Shown: positions 1-8,897, counted from the first letter of the stretch. The stretch: DNA of 51,441 nucleotides from Opitutus sp. GAS368 (GCA_945903465.1 CAMDOF010000036.1:1-51441), one strand, 5' to 3'. Made by a program: numbers and translations. The notes: a model not told the origin generated them from the letters alone.

Positions 1-78
1 CCCACGATGCCGCCCGTCAGCGGCCAAATGCTCCAGCTCGACAGCCGAATCCCCCCACTGGGTGTCGTCAGACTCATC

Positions 79-1098
79 ATGAAATTTTGCCCCCTATTAT
101 TCTTGCTGGCGGCCTGCAGTCATTGGGTCCACTCACAGGGCATTTCCCCTGACTGGCAGCTCGAAGGAGCGGCTCCATGGCAGGCTCGGGATTCACAGGC
201 AGAGTGGGTGTTTCGCGATCAGCTCTGGATCGGTGGCGGCTGGTTTCAGTCGTTTGCAGAACCGCCGCGTGATGTTTGGACCACGCGCGATGGCAAGGAG
301 TGGAAGCTAATCGAAAAGAACGCGCCTTGGCTGCACAGCGATCTGCCGATGAACATCACTTTCACAGACAAAATGTGGATCATGGGCGGCTGGCACAAGG
401 GCCGACTACCTGGGCATTCGGCGAGCAATCAAGTGTGGTCATCAATCGACGGCAGCCAATGGGATCAGGTGACTGCATCTGCCGGATGGTCGCCACGGCT
501 CGCGTCCGGTCTCGTCGAGTTTCAGGGTCGTCTGTGGCTACTGGGCGGCACAGAGAACTACTATTTCGGAACGGATAAAAGTTTGAAAAACGACGTGTGG
601 TCCTCAGCCAATGGCAGAGCATGGAAACTCGAAACGGCAGGCGCGGGCTGGTCTCCACGCGCCTATCATCAGGCCATCGTTTTGCACGACAAGATCTACG
701 TCTTCGGCGGTGGTAACTACACCCCCGCATTCCACGCGAAGAATGATGTTTGGTCATCAAGCGATGGTGTGAACTGGACTTGCGAGACAGAATCCGCGCC
801 ATGGGAGCCACGACTCTGGTTCAGCGCAGTTGTGTATCGTGGGGCCATGTGGGTGCTCGGCGGTTGGTCCAAGGAGAAGGACAACTTTGATGACGTGTGG
901 CATAGCGCCGATGGAAAAACCTGGCAGCAACTCGAAACTAAAACGTGCTGGAAGGCACGGCATGAACACTCGGCTTTCGTTTTCCAGGACAAGCTCTGGC
1001 TGGCTGGCGGTCACGCGCGACCTCTATCAAATGAGGTATGGTCTTTAAAATTGCCAGGCGACTGGAAGCCTCAAAGAAAGGGGCCCATCCGGAATTAG
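79..1098 (+). CDS. Exported Kelch/galactose-oxidase-like beta-propeller lipoprotein
   Basis: Protein of 339 residues. I start it at the ATG at 79 because it gives a lipoprotein signal (MKFCPLLFLLAAC, lipid-modifiable Cys at residue 13); the frame stays open upstream but that part is not signal-like. The mature protein has about six repeats of roughly 50 residues, each with a core of the type VW-S-DG-W followed by a GWSPR-like turn, with a glycine pair (GG) in each blade. This pattern is that of Kelch or galactose-oxidase central-domain propellers. No catalytic residues are evident, so a binding or scaffolding role at the envelope is more likely than enzymatic activity. The next gene starts 56 bases downstream on the same strand and may be co-transcribed. 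The ligand is unknown. Confidence 0.8.
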   Translation: MKFCPLLFLLAACSHWVHSQGISPDWQLEGAAPWQARDSQAEWVFRDQLWIGGGWFQSFAEPPRDVWTTRDGKEWKLIEKNAPWLHSDLPMNITFTDKMWIMGGWHKGRLPGHSASNQVWSSIDGSQWDQVTASAGWSPRLASGLVEFQGRLWLLGGTENYYFGTDKSLKNDVWSSANGRAWKLETAGAGWSPRAYHQAIVLHDKIYVFGGGNYTPAFHAKNDVWSSSDGVNWTCETESAPWEPRLWFSAVVYRGAMWVLGGWSKEKDNFDDVWHSADGKTWQQLETKTCWKARHEHSAFVFQDKLWLAGGHARPLSNEVWSLKLPGDWKPQRKGPIRN

Positions 1099-1154
1099 AA
1101 AAATGGGCCAGCGAGCCGTTTGCTTCCGGCTTTTTTGACCCAACTCAACCACCC

Positions 1155-2006
1155 ATGAAACTCCGCCTTTTCGCCTTCCTCGCCGCCGCGGCATTCATCA
1201 TGCCGAACTTCACCAGCGCAGAAATTGCCGTGCAGAGCGGTGACAAAATCGCCTTTCTGGGCGACTCGATCACGGCGGGTGGTTGGGGTAACCCTGCGGG
1301 TTACGTGCGCCTCGTCATTGCCGGATTGGAAGCAAATGGCGTTCATGCGGAGCCTGTTCCTGCTGGCATCGGCGGACACAAGTCAGATCAAATGCTCGCG
1401 CGGCTCGACAAGGATGTGCTGAGCAAAAAACCGCAGTGGATGACGCTGAGCTGCGGCGTGAACGACGTGTGGCACGGCCCACGCGGCGTGCCGCTTGATG
1501 ACGCGATGGCAAAGAGCGGCACCTATGATGAGAATGTCGCCGCCCGTGGCACTTATCAGAAGAACATCACTGCCATCATCAACCAAGCGATGTCCGCAGG
1601 CGTGAAGCCCGTGATGCTCACCGCGACGGTGATCCACGAGAATCTCAACAGCAAAGAGAACGGCCTGCTCGCGCCGTATAACGACTTCCTCCGCAAGCTC
1701 GCCAAAGAAAAAAACGTCCCGATGGCCGACCTGTTTGCGATGTTCGCAGAGCGCATCAAGAAGGAAGACAAGCCGAACATCAAAGTGCTCACCAGCGACG
1801 GCGTGCATATGAACGGCGAGGGCAACAAGCTCATGGCTATCGGTGTGCTCAAAGCTTTCGGCCTCAATGCCGCCGAACTCACCAAAGCCAAAGCCTCCTG
1901 GCCTGCGCTCGAAGGAGCCGCCGCAGAATTCGCGAAGAAGCAGGCCGAAGCGCGCGCCAAAGCGACTGCGGAGAAGGCCAAGGCCGCACCAGCACCGAAG
2001 AAGTAA
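1155..2006 (+). CDS. Secreted SGNH/GDSL-type esterase
   Basis: 283 residues. The ATG at 1155 opens a signal peptide (cleavage likely after TSA, about residue 22); upstream in-frame sequence overlaps the previous gene and was not used. SGNH hydrolase blocks are complete: GDSIT with the nucleophile Ser38, GIGGHKS with the block II Gly, GVND with Asn103, and SDGVHMN with Asp215 and His218. The family hydrolyses esters, often acetyl groups on carbohydrates. The last 40 residues are rich in Ala, Lys and Glu and look like a charged tail. Being secreted and next to a propeller lipoprotein suggests work on extracellular polysaccharide, which is inference. Substrate not determinable. Confidence 0.88.
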   Translation: MKLRLFAFLAAAAFIMPNFTSAEIAVQSGDKIAFLGDSITAGGWGNPAGYVRLVIAGLEANGVHAEPVPAGIGGHKSDQMLARLDKDVLSKKPQWMTLSCGVNDVWHGPRGVPLDDAMAKSGTYDENVAARGTYQKNITAIINQAMSAGVKPVMLTATVIHENLNSKENGLLAPYNDFLRKLAKEKNVPMADLFAMFAERIKKEDKPNIKVLTSDGVHMNGEGNKLMAIGVLKAFGLNAAELTKAKASWPALEGAAAEFAKKQAEARAKATAEKAKAAPAPKK

Positions 2007-2143
2007 GCGCGGCGGTATAACGAGCAAGGCCATCTTCAGCGAAGCACTCGCTGGCGGCCATCCGGTTTTCTGGCAGCCCCCGCCCCGAAATCGGATTTTG
2101 GCCGTGACCGCAAGCAACCACCCGCCGATCGCGCCGGAGCCTT

Positions 2144-3013
2144 TTACGAATAGGGATTCTTCGGAATCGCCGCCACGCGGTTCACCGCGAATTTACGAAG
2201 ATATTTCAGGGCCACTACAAAATCATTCGGCAGCGGTGCTCGCAGGGTGATCGGCTCACGCGTGGTCGGGTGCTTCAAGGTGAGTTCGCTCGCATGGAGC
2301 GCGAGGCGAGCGAGCAGCGGCTTCTCATCCTCCCGGCCCTTGTAGCCGCGTTTCAAATCAGATAAGCGCAGGAGAATATCAGGATTGCCGTAAAAGAGAT
2401 CGTTCAAGAGCGGAGCGCCGGCCGCCGCGAGATGCAGACGCAATTGGTGGGTGCGCCCGGTCAGCGGGCGGCATTCCAAAAAAGCGAACCCACTCGCCAT
2501 CGTCGGAGCGACCACGCCCCGCGGGCTCGGTCGCGTCGAGCCACGAAAACGCTCGAGCGTGGTAAACTCCGTCACGCACTCCTTGCCTCCCCGACCTTTG
2601 AAGATCCGCATCCGCCCGGGTTGGCGCTCATCCTCGCCCAGCGCCACCTCGATGGTGAAAACGTCGGGTAGCGCCCCGGCGGCATCGCGCACGGGTGCGA
2701 CCACTTTCATCGTCGCCTCCACGGGCAGAATCGCCACGACCGCATGATACTTGGTCGCGACCGTCTTGGATTGAAACTGACCGGTGAGAAAATCGAGTCC
2801 GGGCTTCGTCTTGGCGCAGAGCAAAATCCCGCTGGTGTCGGCATCCAGGCGATGCACGTTCGCGACCCCGTGCCCGAAACGGACGTCGGCATGAACCTGC
2901 GCCATCAGGTTCTCGCGCAACTTAGACGTGCGATCGGGCGCGACTAGCAGGCCGCTCGGCTTGTCAAAGGCGATAATCGCTTCGTCCTCATAAATGATCG
3001 GGGGAAGTGGCAT
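2144..3013 (-). CDS. RluA-family RNA pseudouridine synthase
   Basis: 289 residues, starting at MPLPPIIYEDEAI; a longer frame upstream has no family similarity. It carries the RluA-type catalytic block HRLDADTSGILL with the conserved Asp, an early FDKPSGLLV segment, and the C-terminal TGRTHQLRLHL block that is diagnostic of the family. It isomerises uridine to pseudouridine in rRNA or tRNA in the cytoplasm. No S4 domain is seen at the N terminus, so it resembles the RluA/RluC-short branch rather than RluD; which RNA position it modifies cannot be told from sequence. It converges with the SGNH esterase gene. Confidence 0.9.
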   Translation of the reverse strand: MPLPPIIYEDEAIIAFDKPSGLLVAPDRTSKLRENLMAQVHADVRFGHGVANVHRLDADTSGILLCAKTKPGLDFLTGQFQSKTVATKYHAVVAILPVEATMKVVAPVRDAAGALPDVFTIEVALGEDERQPGRMRIFKGRGGKECVTEFTTLERFRGSTRPSPRGVVAPTMASGFAFLECRPLTGRTHQLRLHLAAAGAPLLNDLFYGNPDILLRLSDLKRGYKGREDEKPLLARLALHASELTLKHPTTREPITLRAPLPNDFVVALKYLRKFAVNRVAAIPKNPYS

Positions 3014-3179
3014 GGGGGCGCATTGGAAGCCGCCGAACGCTCGCGCGCAAAATGAAACGGCGAGGATTTGAAGCCCTGAGGAAACCGACGCGCTGGGTCG
3101 GGACCCACCACCCGCACCCCATAATTCTCGGCAAATCCGTGCCAGCACCGCCCGCCCTGCCCGCCTGTCTGGCAACGCC

Positions 3180-3287
3180 ACCCGCGCGAGCGGGTGCCTG
3201 CGGCGACCATGGCCGTACCCTCAATCGCGACACCTAACGCTGAACCTGTCACCCGCGCGAGCGGGTGCCTGCGGCGACCATTGCCGT
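3180..3287 (+). repeat. Pair of 37-bp direct repeats
   Basis: Copies at 3180-3216 and 3251-3287 differ at one base and are spaced 71 bases start to start. Each contains the self-complementary core CCCGCGCGAGCGGG. They lie in the 380-base stretch between the divergent RluA-like and GH3-like genes, where I see no other gene. A related GAGCGGGTGCCTG string recurs near 47,670, so this is probably an interspersed genomic repeat. Confidence 0.75.
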
Positions 3288-3393
3288 GGCGGCCAACGCC
3301 CGCCTACCCTGGCCCGCCAACAAAAGAATCGGCGCAGCGAACCTAATCCGCTTGCGAACAGGGGGCATCGGGCTCGATTTACACTTTCGCCTT

Positions 3394-5004
3394 ATGGCCG
3401 TGTGGCCCAAATTTCTCTATCTCTTTGGTCTCAGCCTGAGCAGCAACGCGACCGCCCGCAAACTGCGCCGCCCGCAAAATGACGCCGGGGCGCAGGCCCA
3501 AGCGCTGGCGTCTCTGACCCACTCGTTGGGGGCGACGGCGTTCTGGCGCGGTCGGGGCATCGTCGCTGGCATGCCCTACGCCCGCTTCCAGAGCGCCGTG
3601 CCCCTGTGCCGGCACGAACATCTCGCCGCCAGCATCGAACGTATGCGCGATGGCGCCGCCGACGTCTTGTGGCCGGGCCCATGCACTCAGTTTGTTCAAA
3701 CGGCCGGAGCGAGCACGGGGCAACCGCGTCAACTCCCCATGACCGCAGCCCTGCTTGCGCATTACCGCCAAGCGGCGCTCGCCGCCCTTCTCTATTATAC
3801 CGCGCGCGTCGGCCACACTGGGGCCTTTCGCGGTCGCCAATTAATCATCGGCGCCGCCACTTCGCGACCGTCCGAGCTCGCCAACGCCAGTCCGCCCCGC
3901 ACCGGAGACCTGAGCCGGACGCTCGCCCGCGCCCTGCCCGCTTGGGCGGTCCAGCACCTATACGAACCGGGCATCACGATTGATAAAATCGCGGACGATG
4001 CGGCCCGCCTGGCTGCGCTCGTCACCCGGGCAACCCAACGCGATCTCGCCCTCCTTGCGGGGACACCCGCCGCCCTGCTCGAATTCGCCCAAGCCCTGCA
4101 CCCACCGCCAGCCGCCGAGCCGTTTTCCCAATTTAAACCACTCCGCCCGCCACCCGATCTGCTGACCACGTGGCCCAACTTGGAGTGTTGCGTCCACACC
4201 GGAATGATCCTCGCCCCCTTGGCCGAGGAACTCCGGGAAAAAATGGGCGCGACCGTTAATTTCCACGAAGTCTACGGAGTCGCGGAGGGGTTCATCGCGG
4301 CTGAGGCCCCCCCGGATGGCGCGCATGGCTTACGCCTCATGGCCGATCTCGGCCTTTTCTTCGAGTTTCTGCCCTTGGCGGAATTCGACGTCCTCCGGTG
4401 GGAGCACCTCGGGCCCAAGGCCGTACCCTTGAGTGAAGTGACCGTGGGCATCGATTACGCGCTGGTGCTCACCACCCCCGGCGGACTGGCCCGCTTGGTC
4501 ATCGATGATATCGTGCGGTTTACCTCCAAAGAACCAGCCCGTCTGATTTATCGCGGAAAAACGACGCTGCGCCTGAATCGTTTCGCCGAGAACCTCATGG
4601 AGCAAGACCTGACCGCCGCACTGGTGACGGTATGCGCGCGGCACCGCTGGCGCATCGTTAATTTCCACGTCGCCCCCCTCACCACGATCCGCCGCCTCAC
4701 CGCCCCCCCGGGGGGCCGCCACGAGTGGTGGCTCGAACTCCAACCCGGCACCGAAGAAACCCCGATTGGCTCGCTGATCGCGGCTGAGTTGGACGCGGAA
4801 CTCCAAGCGAATTATCCTGATTACGCCACCCAACGAAACGCCGGCGTTCTTGAGAGCGCCCTGGTCCGCTTAGTGGCTCCAGGAGTATTTGCCCACTGCC
4901 TTCGCCACGGTGGCCGGGGCGGCCACGCCACCTTACCCCGCTGCCGGAGCGATCGCGTCATCGCCGATGAATTAGCCCAGATCACCCATTTCGCCCCTGA
5001 CTAA
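3394..5004 (+). CDS. GH3 auxin-responsive-promoter superfamily protein (acyl-adenylating enzyme-like)
   Basis: 536 residues from the ATG at 3394 (MAVWPKFLYLFG); the frame is open further upstream but runs into the intergenic repeat. The protein fits the GH3 superfamily: an N-terminal segment with a helix-rich start, an ATP/AMP-binding motif QTAGASTGQPRQLPMT in place of the classic TSGTT-type motif, a central VYGVAEGFIAA segment, and the YRGKTTLRLNRFAENL segment before the C-terminal domain. Plant members join amino acids to auxin or jasmonate through an acyl-adenylate; bacterial members are mostly uncharacterised. Length is near the family's usual 550-600. It stands alone here, so no substrate can be inferred. 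Confidence 0.8.
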   Translation: MAVWPKFLYLFGLSLSSNATARKLRRPQNDAGAQAQALASLTHSLGATAFWRGRGIVAGMPYARFQSAVPLCRHEHLAASIERMRDGAADVLWPGPCTQFVQTAGASTGQPRQLPMTAALLAHYRQAALAALLYYTARVGHTGAFRGRQLIIGAATSRPSELANASPPRTGDLSRTLARALPAWAVQHLYEPGITIDKIADDAARLAALVTRATQRDLALLAGTPAALLEFAQALHPPPAAEPFSQFKPLRPPPDLLTTWPNLECCVHTGMILAPLAEELREKMGATVNFHEVYGVAEGFIAAEAPPDGAHGLRLMADLGLFFEFLPLAEFDVLRWEHLGPKAVPLSEVTVGIDYALVLTTPGGLARLVIDDIVRFTSKEPARLIYRGKTTLRLNRFAENLMEQDLTAALVTVCARHRWRIVNFHVAPLTTIRRLTAPPGGRHEWWLELQPGTEETPIGSLIAAELDAELQANYPDYATQRNAGVLESALVRLVAPGVFAHCLRHGGRGGHATLPRCRSDRVIADELAQITHFAPD

Positions 5005-5027
5005 ATCGTCACCCACCGCCGACTAAA

Positions 5028-5044
5028 TTGGCATACACTTTGCT
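5028..5044 (+). promoter_or_regulatory. Candidate sigma-54 (-24/-12) promoter for the prepilin gene
   Basis: The string TTGGCATACACTTTGCT has GG at 5030-5031 and GC at 5042-5043 with exactly ten bases between, the invariant spacing of sigma-54 promoters, plus the TTGCT end. Pilin genes are classic sigma-54 targets in other bacteria. It would start transcription near 5055, just before the hairpin-rich leader. No activator site was identified. Confidence 0.55.
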
Positions 5045-5054
5045 AAAGGAAACT

Positions 5055-5161
5055 CATCCTGTCCAAAAGGGGTTTTGGGTAGCGTGAACTGGGCCGCAAG
5101 GCTAGGCACAGAAAAACTGGGGCCGGCGTTAAGGGGTTATCGCCGGCCCCTTCTTTTTTTT
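5055..5161 (+). promoter_or_regulatory. Structured leader or small RNA ahead of the prepilin gene
   Basis: About 107 bases between the predicted start and the T-run hold a perfect hairpin CCAAAA-GGGG-TTTTGG (5063-5078), a GCCGCAAGGCTA segment, a short CAG-AAAAA-CTG hairpin, and the terminator hairpin. The GCAAGGCTA segment recalls the GCAAAGCC block of c-di-GMP-I riboswitches, but the other conserved blocks of that class were not found. It could be an attenuating leader or a stand-alone small RNA; I cannot decide. Confidence 0.35.
5119..5161 (+). terminator. Strong intrinsic terminator upstream of the prepilin gene
   Basis: A perfect 10-bp stem, GGGGCCGGCG (5119-5128) with CGCCGGCCCC (5141-5150), closes a 12-base loop and is followed by a run of T broken by one C (5151-5161). 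It lies 115 bases after the GH3-like gene and 105 bases before the prepilin start, downstream of the sigma-54-like element, so it may attenuate the prepilin transcript or end a small RNA. Confidence 0.85.
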
Positions 5162-5266
5162 AAGACCGATATACCGTTAAAGACGGCGGGCGGATCCGGT
5201 ATTTCACCGATTGGGTACGTTCGATCCGCTCCATCATTCCGACCGACGGTTGAGCATTCCTCTACC

Positions 5267-6085
5267 ATGAATAAATTTTTCAGCCAAAGAGGCCTGACCC
5301 TCGTTGAGCTGATGGTGGCGGCCTCGATTGGTCTCACCACGATGACGATCGGACTGAGGTTCGTGATTCAGACCCTGAAAACCTACCAGTACGAGACCGG
5401 AAAGCTGCTCATTAACCGAGATATTCGGAAGTTCACCGGCCAGATGATCGACGATGCCACTTATGCCAACTCCTTTAAAATCTACGACCAGATCAGTAAT
5501 TTATCCCGCGCCACGGGCTACGCGGTCGCGAGTGGCGGTTCCGCCGACCCCACGAGCGCGAACTATTTAGGTTACAGCACCGACCTCGCCGTCACCGCTC
5601 CCGCCAATCCGGTCGACGTCAACTTCCCTGGAACCGAGGATCTCGACAGCGGCCTCGCGGGTGCCGTTCTGGTGTTCGTTTACAATACCAACGGGGATAA
5701 TACCATCATCAATCAACTGATCATCTATTACCGACCGATCACGACGACGCCCGGCGGCACCACGGGGACGAACAGCGCAACCGTGAGCGACCGTATTACC
5801 ACACTCCGGCGCCTCGTGGTGACCATTCCCTCCTCCGCGCAGACCGCTGGCATCATGAAATTGCTGCCGTATATTCAAGCCTCGACCAACGGGCGCGCGA
5901 TTTTTGATTACGTGGACGGTCAGGCCAATGACGAAGTCCCGACGGGAACCACCAATCGCAGCAACAAGATGTTCTATAATTTAAATACCACCAGTATTCT
6001 CGTGCGCGGCCGGATCTACGAAAATTATACTGGCCAGAGAATTGTGAAGAGCACGTATAACTTCACGGTCACTCCCCGCGGCTGA
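5267..6085 (+). CDS. Type IV prepilin-like protein (PilW/minor-pilin type)
   Basis: 272 residues from the ATG at 5267. The N terminus MNKFFSQRG|LTLVELMVAA is a textbook prepilin-peptidase site: a short basic leader, Gly before the cut, and Glu5 of the mature protein in a hydrophobic helix. The rest is a globular domain rich in Thr, Asn and Gly with no cysteine pair, as in PilW or type II secretion minor pseudopilins. The product would be processed and assembled in a pilus or pseudopilus. It follows a sigma-54-like promoter and a terminator hairpin. The next gene, 11 bases downstream, survives only as a fragment. No other pilus assembly gene is in the window. Confidence 0.85.
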   Translation: MNKFFSQRGLTLVELMVAASIGLTTMTIGLRFVIQTLKTYQYETGKLLINRDIRKFTGQMIDDATYANSFKIYDQISNLSRATGYAVASGGSADPTSANYLGYSTDLAVTAPANPVDVNFPGTEDLDSGLAGAVLVFVYNTNGDNTIINQLIIYYRPITTTPGGTTGTNSATVSDRITTLRRLVVTIPSSAQTAGIMKLLPYIQASTNGRAIFDYVDGQANDEVPTGTTNRSNKMFYNLNTTSILVRGRIYENYTGQRIVKSTYNFTVTPRG

Positions 6086-6096
6086 GCCCTTCCTCG

Positions 6097-6267
6097 ATGA
6101 AAAAATCTTCCGCAAGTGCCCGACGAGGCAGCGCTTTCATCACGGTAATGCTGTTTGACGGCTTGGGGTGTGGCGCCCCTGCCCTGAGGACCGGGTTGCT
6201 GGGAAAAGGGTCGTTCCCCTCCGGTGGTCTGAGGCAGGGGCGGCGCCTTCGGCGGGAGCTGAGGTGA
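6097..6267 (+). pseudogene. Truncated PilX-like pilus assembly gene
   Basis: An ATG 11 bases after the prepilin stop opens a 56-codon frame. The first 20 residues (MKKSSASARRGSAFITVMLF) match the style of PilX-type minor pilins, which start with a basic stretch, then G-S-A-[LF]-I and a hydrophobic helix. From about base 6157 the reading becomes Gly/Arg-rich and loses the membrane helix, then stops at 6265. The switch coincides with an inverted repeat. I read this as the 5' remnant of the second gene of a pilin operon, broken by deletion or insertion. Confidence 0.5.
6172..6247. repeat. Imperfect inverted repeat at the break in the pilus gene
   Basis: GGCGCCCCTGCC (6172-6183) pairs with GGCAGG plus GGCGCC (6233-6238 and 6242-6247), with a three-base bulge and further partial pairing inside. 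It begins about 15 bases after the point where the PilX-like reading frame loses similarity. Bases 6268-6379 after it show nothing I recognise. Confidence 0.5.
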
Positions 6268-6379
6268 TTTACGGGCAGACGACGTCACGCGCGACGGTCT
6301 TGGAGGGAGCAGGCAGCCTAGCCGCAAGCTCTCGGAGGCGGCGCTTCAATCAAGCAGGGCAGGCGGTTGATGCGGACCG

Positions 6380-7354
6380 TCAGGGCTCGACGAGCACTGG
6401 CAGCCCGACCCGCACTAAATCCAAGAGCGTGAGCGCATCCCAATTCGCCAAACGAAAACAGCCGTGCGATTCCGTACGACCTACTTTCTCGGGGTCCGGC
6501 GTGCCGTGGATTCCATAGCCCGCGAGATCGAGGCCAATCCACACTCGACCCACTGGATTATTCGGGCCGGGCGGAATGATCAGCTTGCGCCCGATTTCGC
6601 GGGCCTCCGCTGATTCCGGAAACACCTCTGGATCGAAGGTATAATTGGGATCGCGAACGGTCACCGCGATGCGCAATTCCCCCGATGGTCGCTTCTCCAC
6701 TTTCCGCGCAATGCTCACGGGGAAGTGCGCGATCACCCGCGAATCCCGATCCACCACCTCGAGCTCGCGTGCCTCCAAACGAATCACGAGCTGCGTCGCC
6801 GCACCGGCGACCACGGCTTGCTCGACTTCCGGAACGAGGACCCCTGCCCCCGGCAAGAGGGCTTCCCAATCCACGGTCGGATTAAGGCGACGCAGAAAAG
6901 GGGGCGTCGTTCGAAATCGCTCCGCCGCGAGTTCAATCGCGGACGCATAACCCAGCGCGGACTGAGCCGCCTTGCCGACCCAAGTGGTCGCCAGAGGCTG
7001 CAGGCTCGAGAAATCAGCGGCCGTGAAAATATAATCGCCCACCGCGGGAAAGGTTATGCGCACGGCCTCCAGGGTCGCCGCGTCGAGCCGACCATGGTCG
7101 CGCAGGCCCGCGCTGCGTTGGAAGGCCCGCAGGGCCGCCTCGGTCTGCGCACCACTGACCCCATCAATCGGACCGCAGGAAAAACCTCGGCGGTGCAACT
7201 CAACTTGGAGTTCAAGCGTCGACTCCACCGCCCGCGCCACCCGCTCACCTAGGTTCGGCGGGGCCGCTCGGGCCGGTGCGCCCCGGCCGGCACCGAACAC
7301 CAGCAGGAGGAGCACGATTTGTTTTAACGGACTGAGCAGCACAGTTCGAACCAT
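6380..7354 (-). CDS. L,D-transpeptidase (YkuD) with peptidoglycan-binding domain
   Basis: 324 residues with a signal peptide (hydrophobic residues 10-22, cleavage near residue 30). Residues about 43-98 are a PG_binding_1 domain (LQ-LHRRGF---PIDG--G--TE-ALR-FQ). The C-terminal YkuD domain carries the catalytic block GIHGT (His283) and SHGCFRL (Ser296, His297, Cys299). The enzyme makes 3-3 cross-links in peptidoglycan or anchors proteins to it, in the periplasm. A short middle segment (VPEVEQAVV) before the YkuD domain resembles the LysM-linked spacers of the ErfK group. It diverges from the LacI-type regulator; the 291 bases between hold both promoters but I could not assign them. Confidence 0.9.
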   Translation of the reverse strand: MVRTVLLSPLKQIVLLLLVFGAGRGAPARAAPPNLGERVARAVESTLELQVELHRRGFSCGPIDGVSGAQTEAALRAFQRSAGLRDHGRLDAATLEAVRITFPAVGDYIFTAADFSSLQPLATTWVGKAAQSALGYASAIELAAERFRTTPPFLRRLNPTVDWEALLPGAGVLVPEVEQAVVAGAATQLVIRLEARELEVVDRDSRVIAHFPVSIARKVEKRPSGELRIAVTVRDPNYTFDPEVFPESAEAREIGRKLIIPPGPNNPVGRVWIGLDLAGYGIHGTPDPEKVGRTESHGCFRLANWDALTLLDLVRVGLPVLVEP

Positions 7355-7645
7355 AAGGTTTTCTGCGCAAAAGAAAAGCTGCCGCTACCTGATCCGGCGC
7401 GACCTCGCCGGGCCGGCGCCCGACCCCGCACGGGCGCGGGCACGCGCTCCGGTCACACTCGGTGGAGGCGCCCCGGCCCAGTTGGCCCGATCGGCCGGCG
7501 CGGCAATGATTCGCCCACGCCCTGGCTGCTGGCACCTCGGGACGCGTGACAGGCTCCCCGTGCGCAGACGCCAGGCGACAACGACGCCTTGGTCTGACCA
7601 CAAGAAAGCGTTGCCCCGACTCGAACGGATCAGAAAACTCCCGGC

Positions 7646-8695
7646 GTGCCTCGGACCCCAAAAAAAGTTTCGCAAACGCAGCTCGCTAAGGAGCTCGGGA
7701 TTTCGCAGGCCTTGGTCTCGCTGGTGCTGAACGGGCACAAACAAGGCATCAACGCGGAGACCTACGAACGAATCTGGGCCCGCGCCCGCGAACGCGGGTA
7801 CCGCCCCAAAGGGATGACCTTCAGCCCCTCGGCGGCCAACGCGGCGCGTCAGGTCGGCATTATATTGAGAGCACCTCTCCGACTCAGCACTCCCAGCCTC
7901 TATTTCGGCCACGTCCAACACGGGCTGCACACCACCATCGAGGCGCAGGAGTTCACGACCGTTTTTCTCGGAGCCGAAGATCAACTTAACCGGACGAAAC
8001 TCCGCCGGATTTTCTCGTCGCGGCATGCTTTTCGCGCCATCGTGCTGGTGGGCGAAGTCACACGGCCGTTTCTGGATCAACTGCGCTCCTATGGCCTGCG
8101 GATTGTGGCGGTATCCGCTCGCTATCCCGGTCTCTGCCACTCGGTCCTTGGGAATGAACCCAAGGCCCTCGAGTCGCTGGTGGAGCATCTCGTCGCCCAG
8201 GGGCACCGGCGCTTTGGCTGGCTCGGCGGCAACATCGGTCTAGGTCGCCACGAGGCACGCCTTAACGCCTTCACGGCCGCCCTCGAACGTGCCGGTTGCC
8301 AGCTCCTCCCGCGCCACACGGTGACACTCACCGCCGGAGACCGCACCGAAGGCGCCGATGCCGTCCGCCAACTCCTGCCGCTCCGCCACCGGCGTGACTT
8401 CCCCACCGCGCTCGTCGCATATAACACGCTCATGGCCGCCGGCGCCGTCCGAGAGCTCGCCCGCGCGGGTTGGCAGGTACCCGCGGACATGAGCATCGCG
8501 AGCGCGGATTTTTCCGTCGTGGCCACCGACCGCACCCTCCGAATCACCGCGGCGGGTTCCGATCCTCAGAAACTCGGTGAAGCGGCCGCCCGCCTCGCCC
8601 TGAATCACGCCACCGTCCAGCCAGATGAATTTACGGATCTGATGCTACCCGCCCAACTCGTTATCGGAGATACCACCGGCCCGGCGCGCGACTAG
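7646..8695 (+). CDS. LacI-family transcriptional regulator
   Basis: 349 residues from a GTG start at 7646, placed so that the helix-turn-helix sits at the N terminus: VSQTQLAKELGISQALVSLVLNG is split between residues 8 and 30 and followed by the RARERGYRP hinge-side helix, as in LacI/PurR. The rest is a periplasmic-binding-like sensor domain (two lobes, ending in QKLGEAAARLAL). Members bind a sugar or metabolite and control nearby uptake and catabolic genes. It precedes a sodium:solute symporter and a mannose-6-phosphate isomerase-like gene, its likely targets. No clear palindromic operator was found in the 200 bases before the symporter. Confidence 0.88.
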   Translation: MPRTPKKVSQTQLAKELGISQALVSLVLNGHKQGINAETYERIWARARERGYRPKGMTFSPSAANAARQVGIILRAPLRLSTPSLYFGHVQHGLHTTIEAQEFTTVFLGAEDQLNRTKLRRIFSSRHAFRAIVLVGEVTRPFLDQLRSYGLRIVAVSARYPGLCHSVLGNEPKALESLVEHLVAQGHRRFGWLGGNIGLGRHEARLNAFTAALERAGCQLLPRHTVTLTAGDRTEGADAVRQLLPLRHRRDFPTALVAYNTLMAAGAVRELARAGWQVPADMSIASADFSVVATDRTLRITAAGSDPQKLGEAAARLALNHATVQPDEFTDLMLPAQLVIGDTTGPARD

Positions 8696-8897
8696 GCGAC
8701 CTCGCCCGCGGCGCCCGCGATCTCGGGCCACGATCGCGAAAGTGGCCGCGGCCGTGGGTCGTCAGGCCCCGCGAGGTCGCCGGCGCGAGGTCGCCCGGGC
8801 CTTGACCATCGCGGCGCGTTTCCCAACCCATAAAAATGGTTTCACCTTGCGAGTTGATAATTATTAATGACCACGGCAGAACCCCCGTGGACTCCCT

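Noticed and set aside
5050..5265. c-di-GMP-I riboswitch before the prepilin gene
   Set aside because: Only the GCAAGGCTA part matches; the GNRA loop and first conserved block were not found, so it was not annotated as such.
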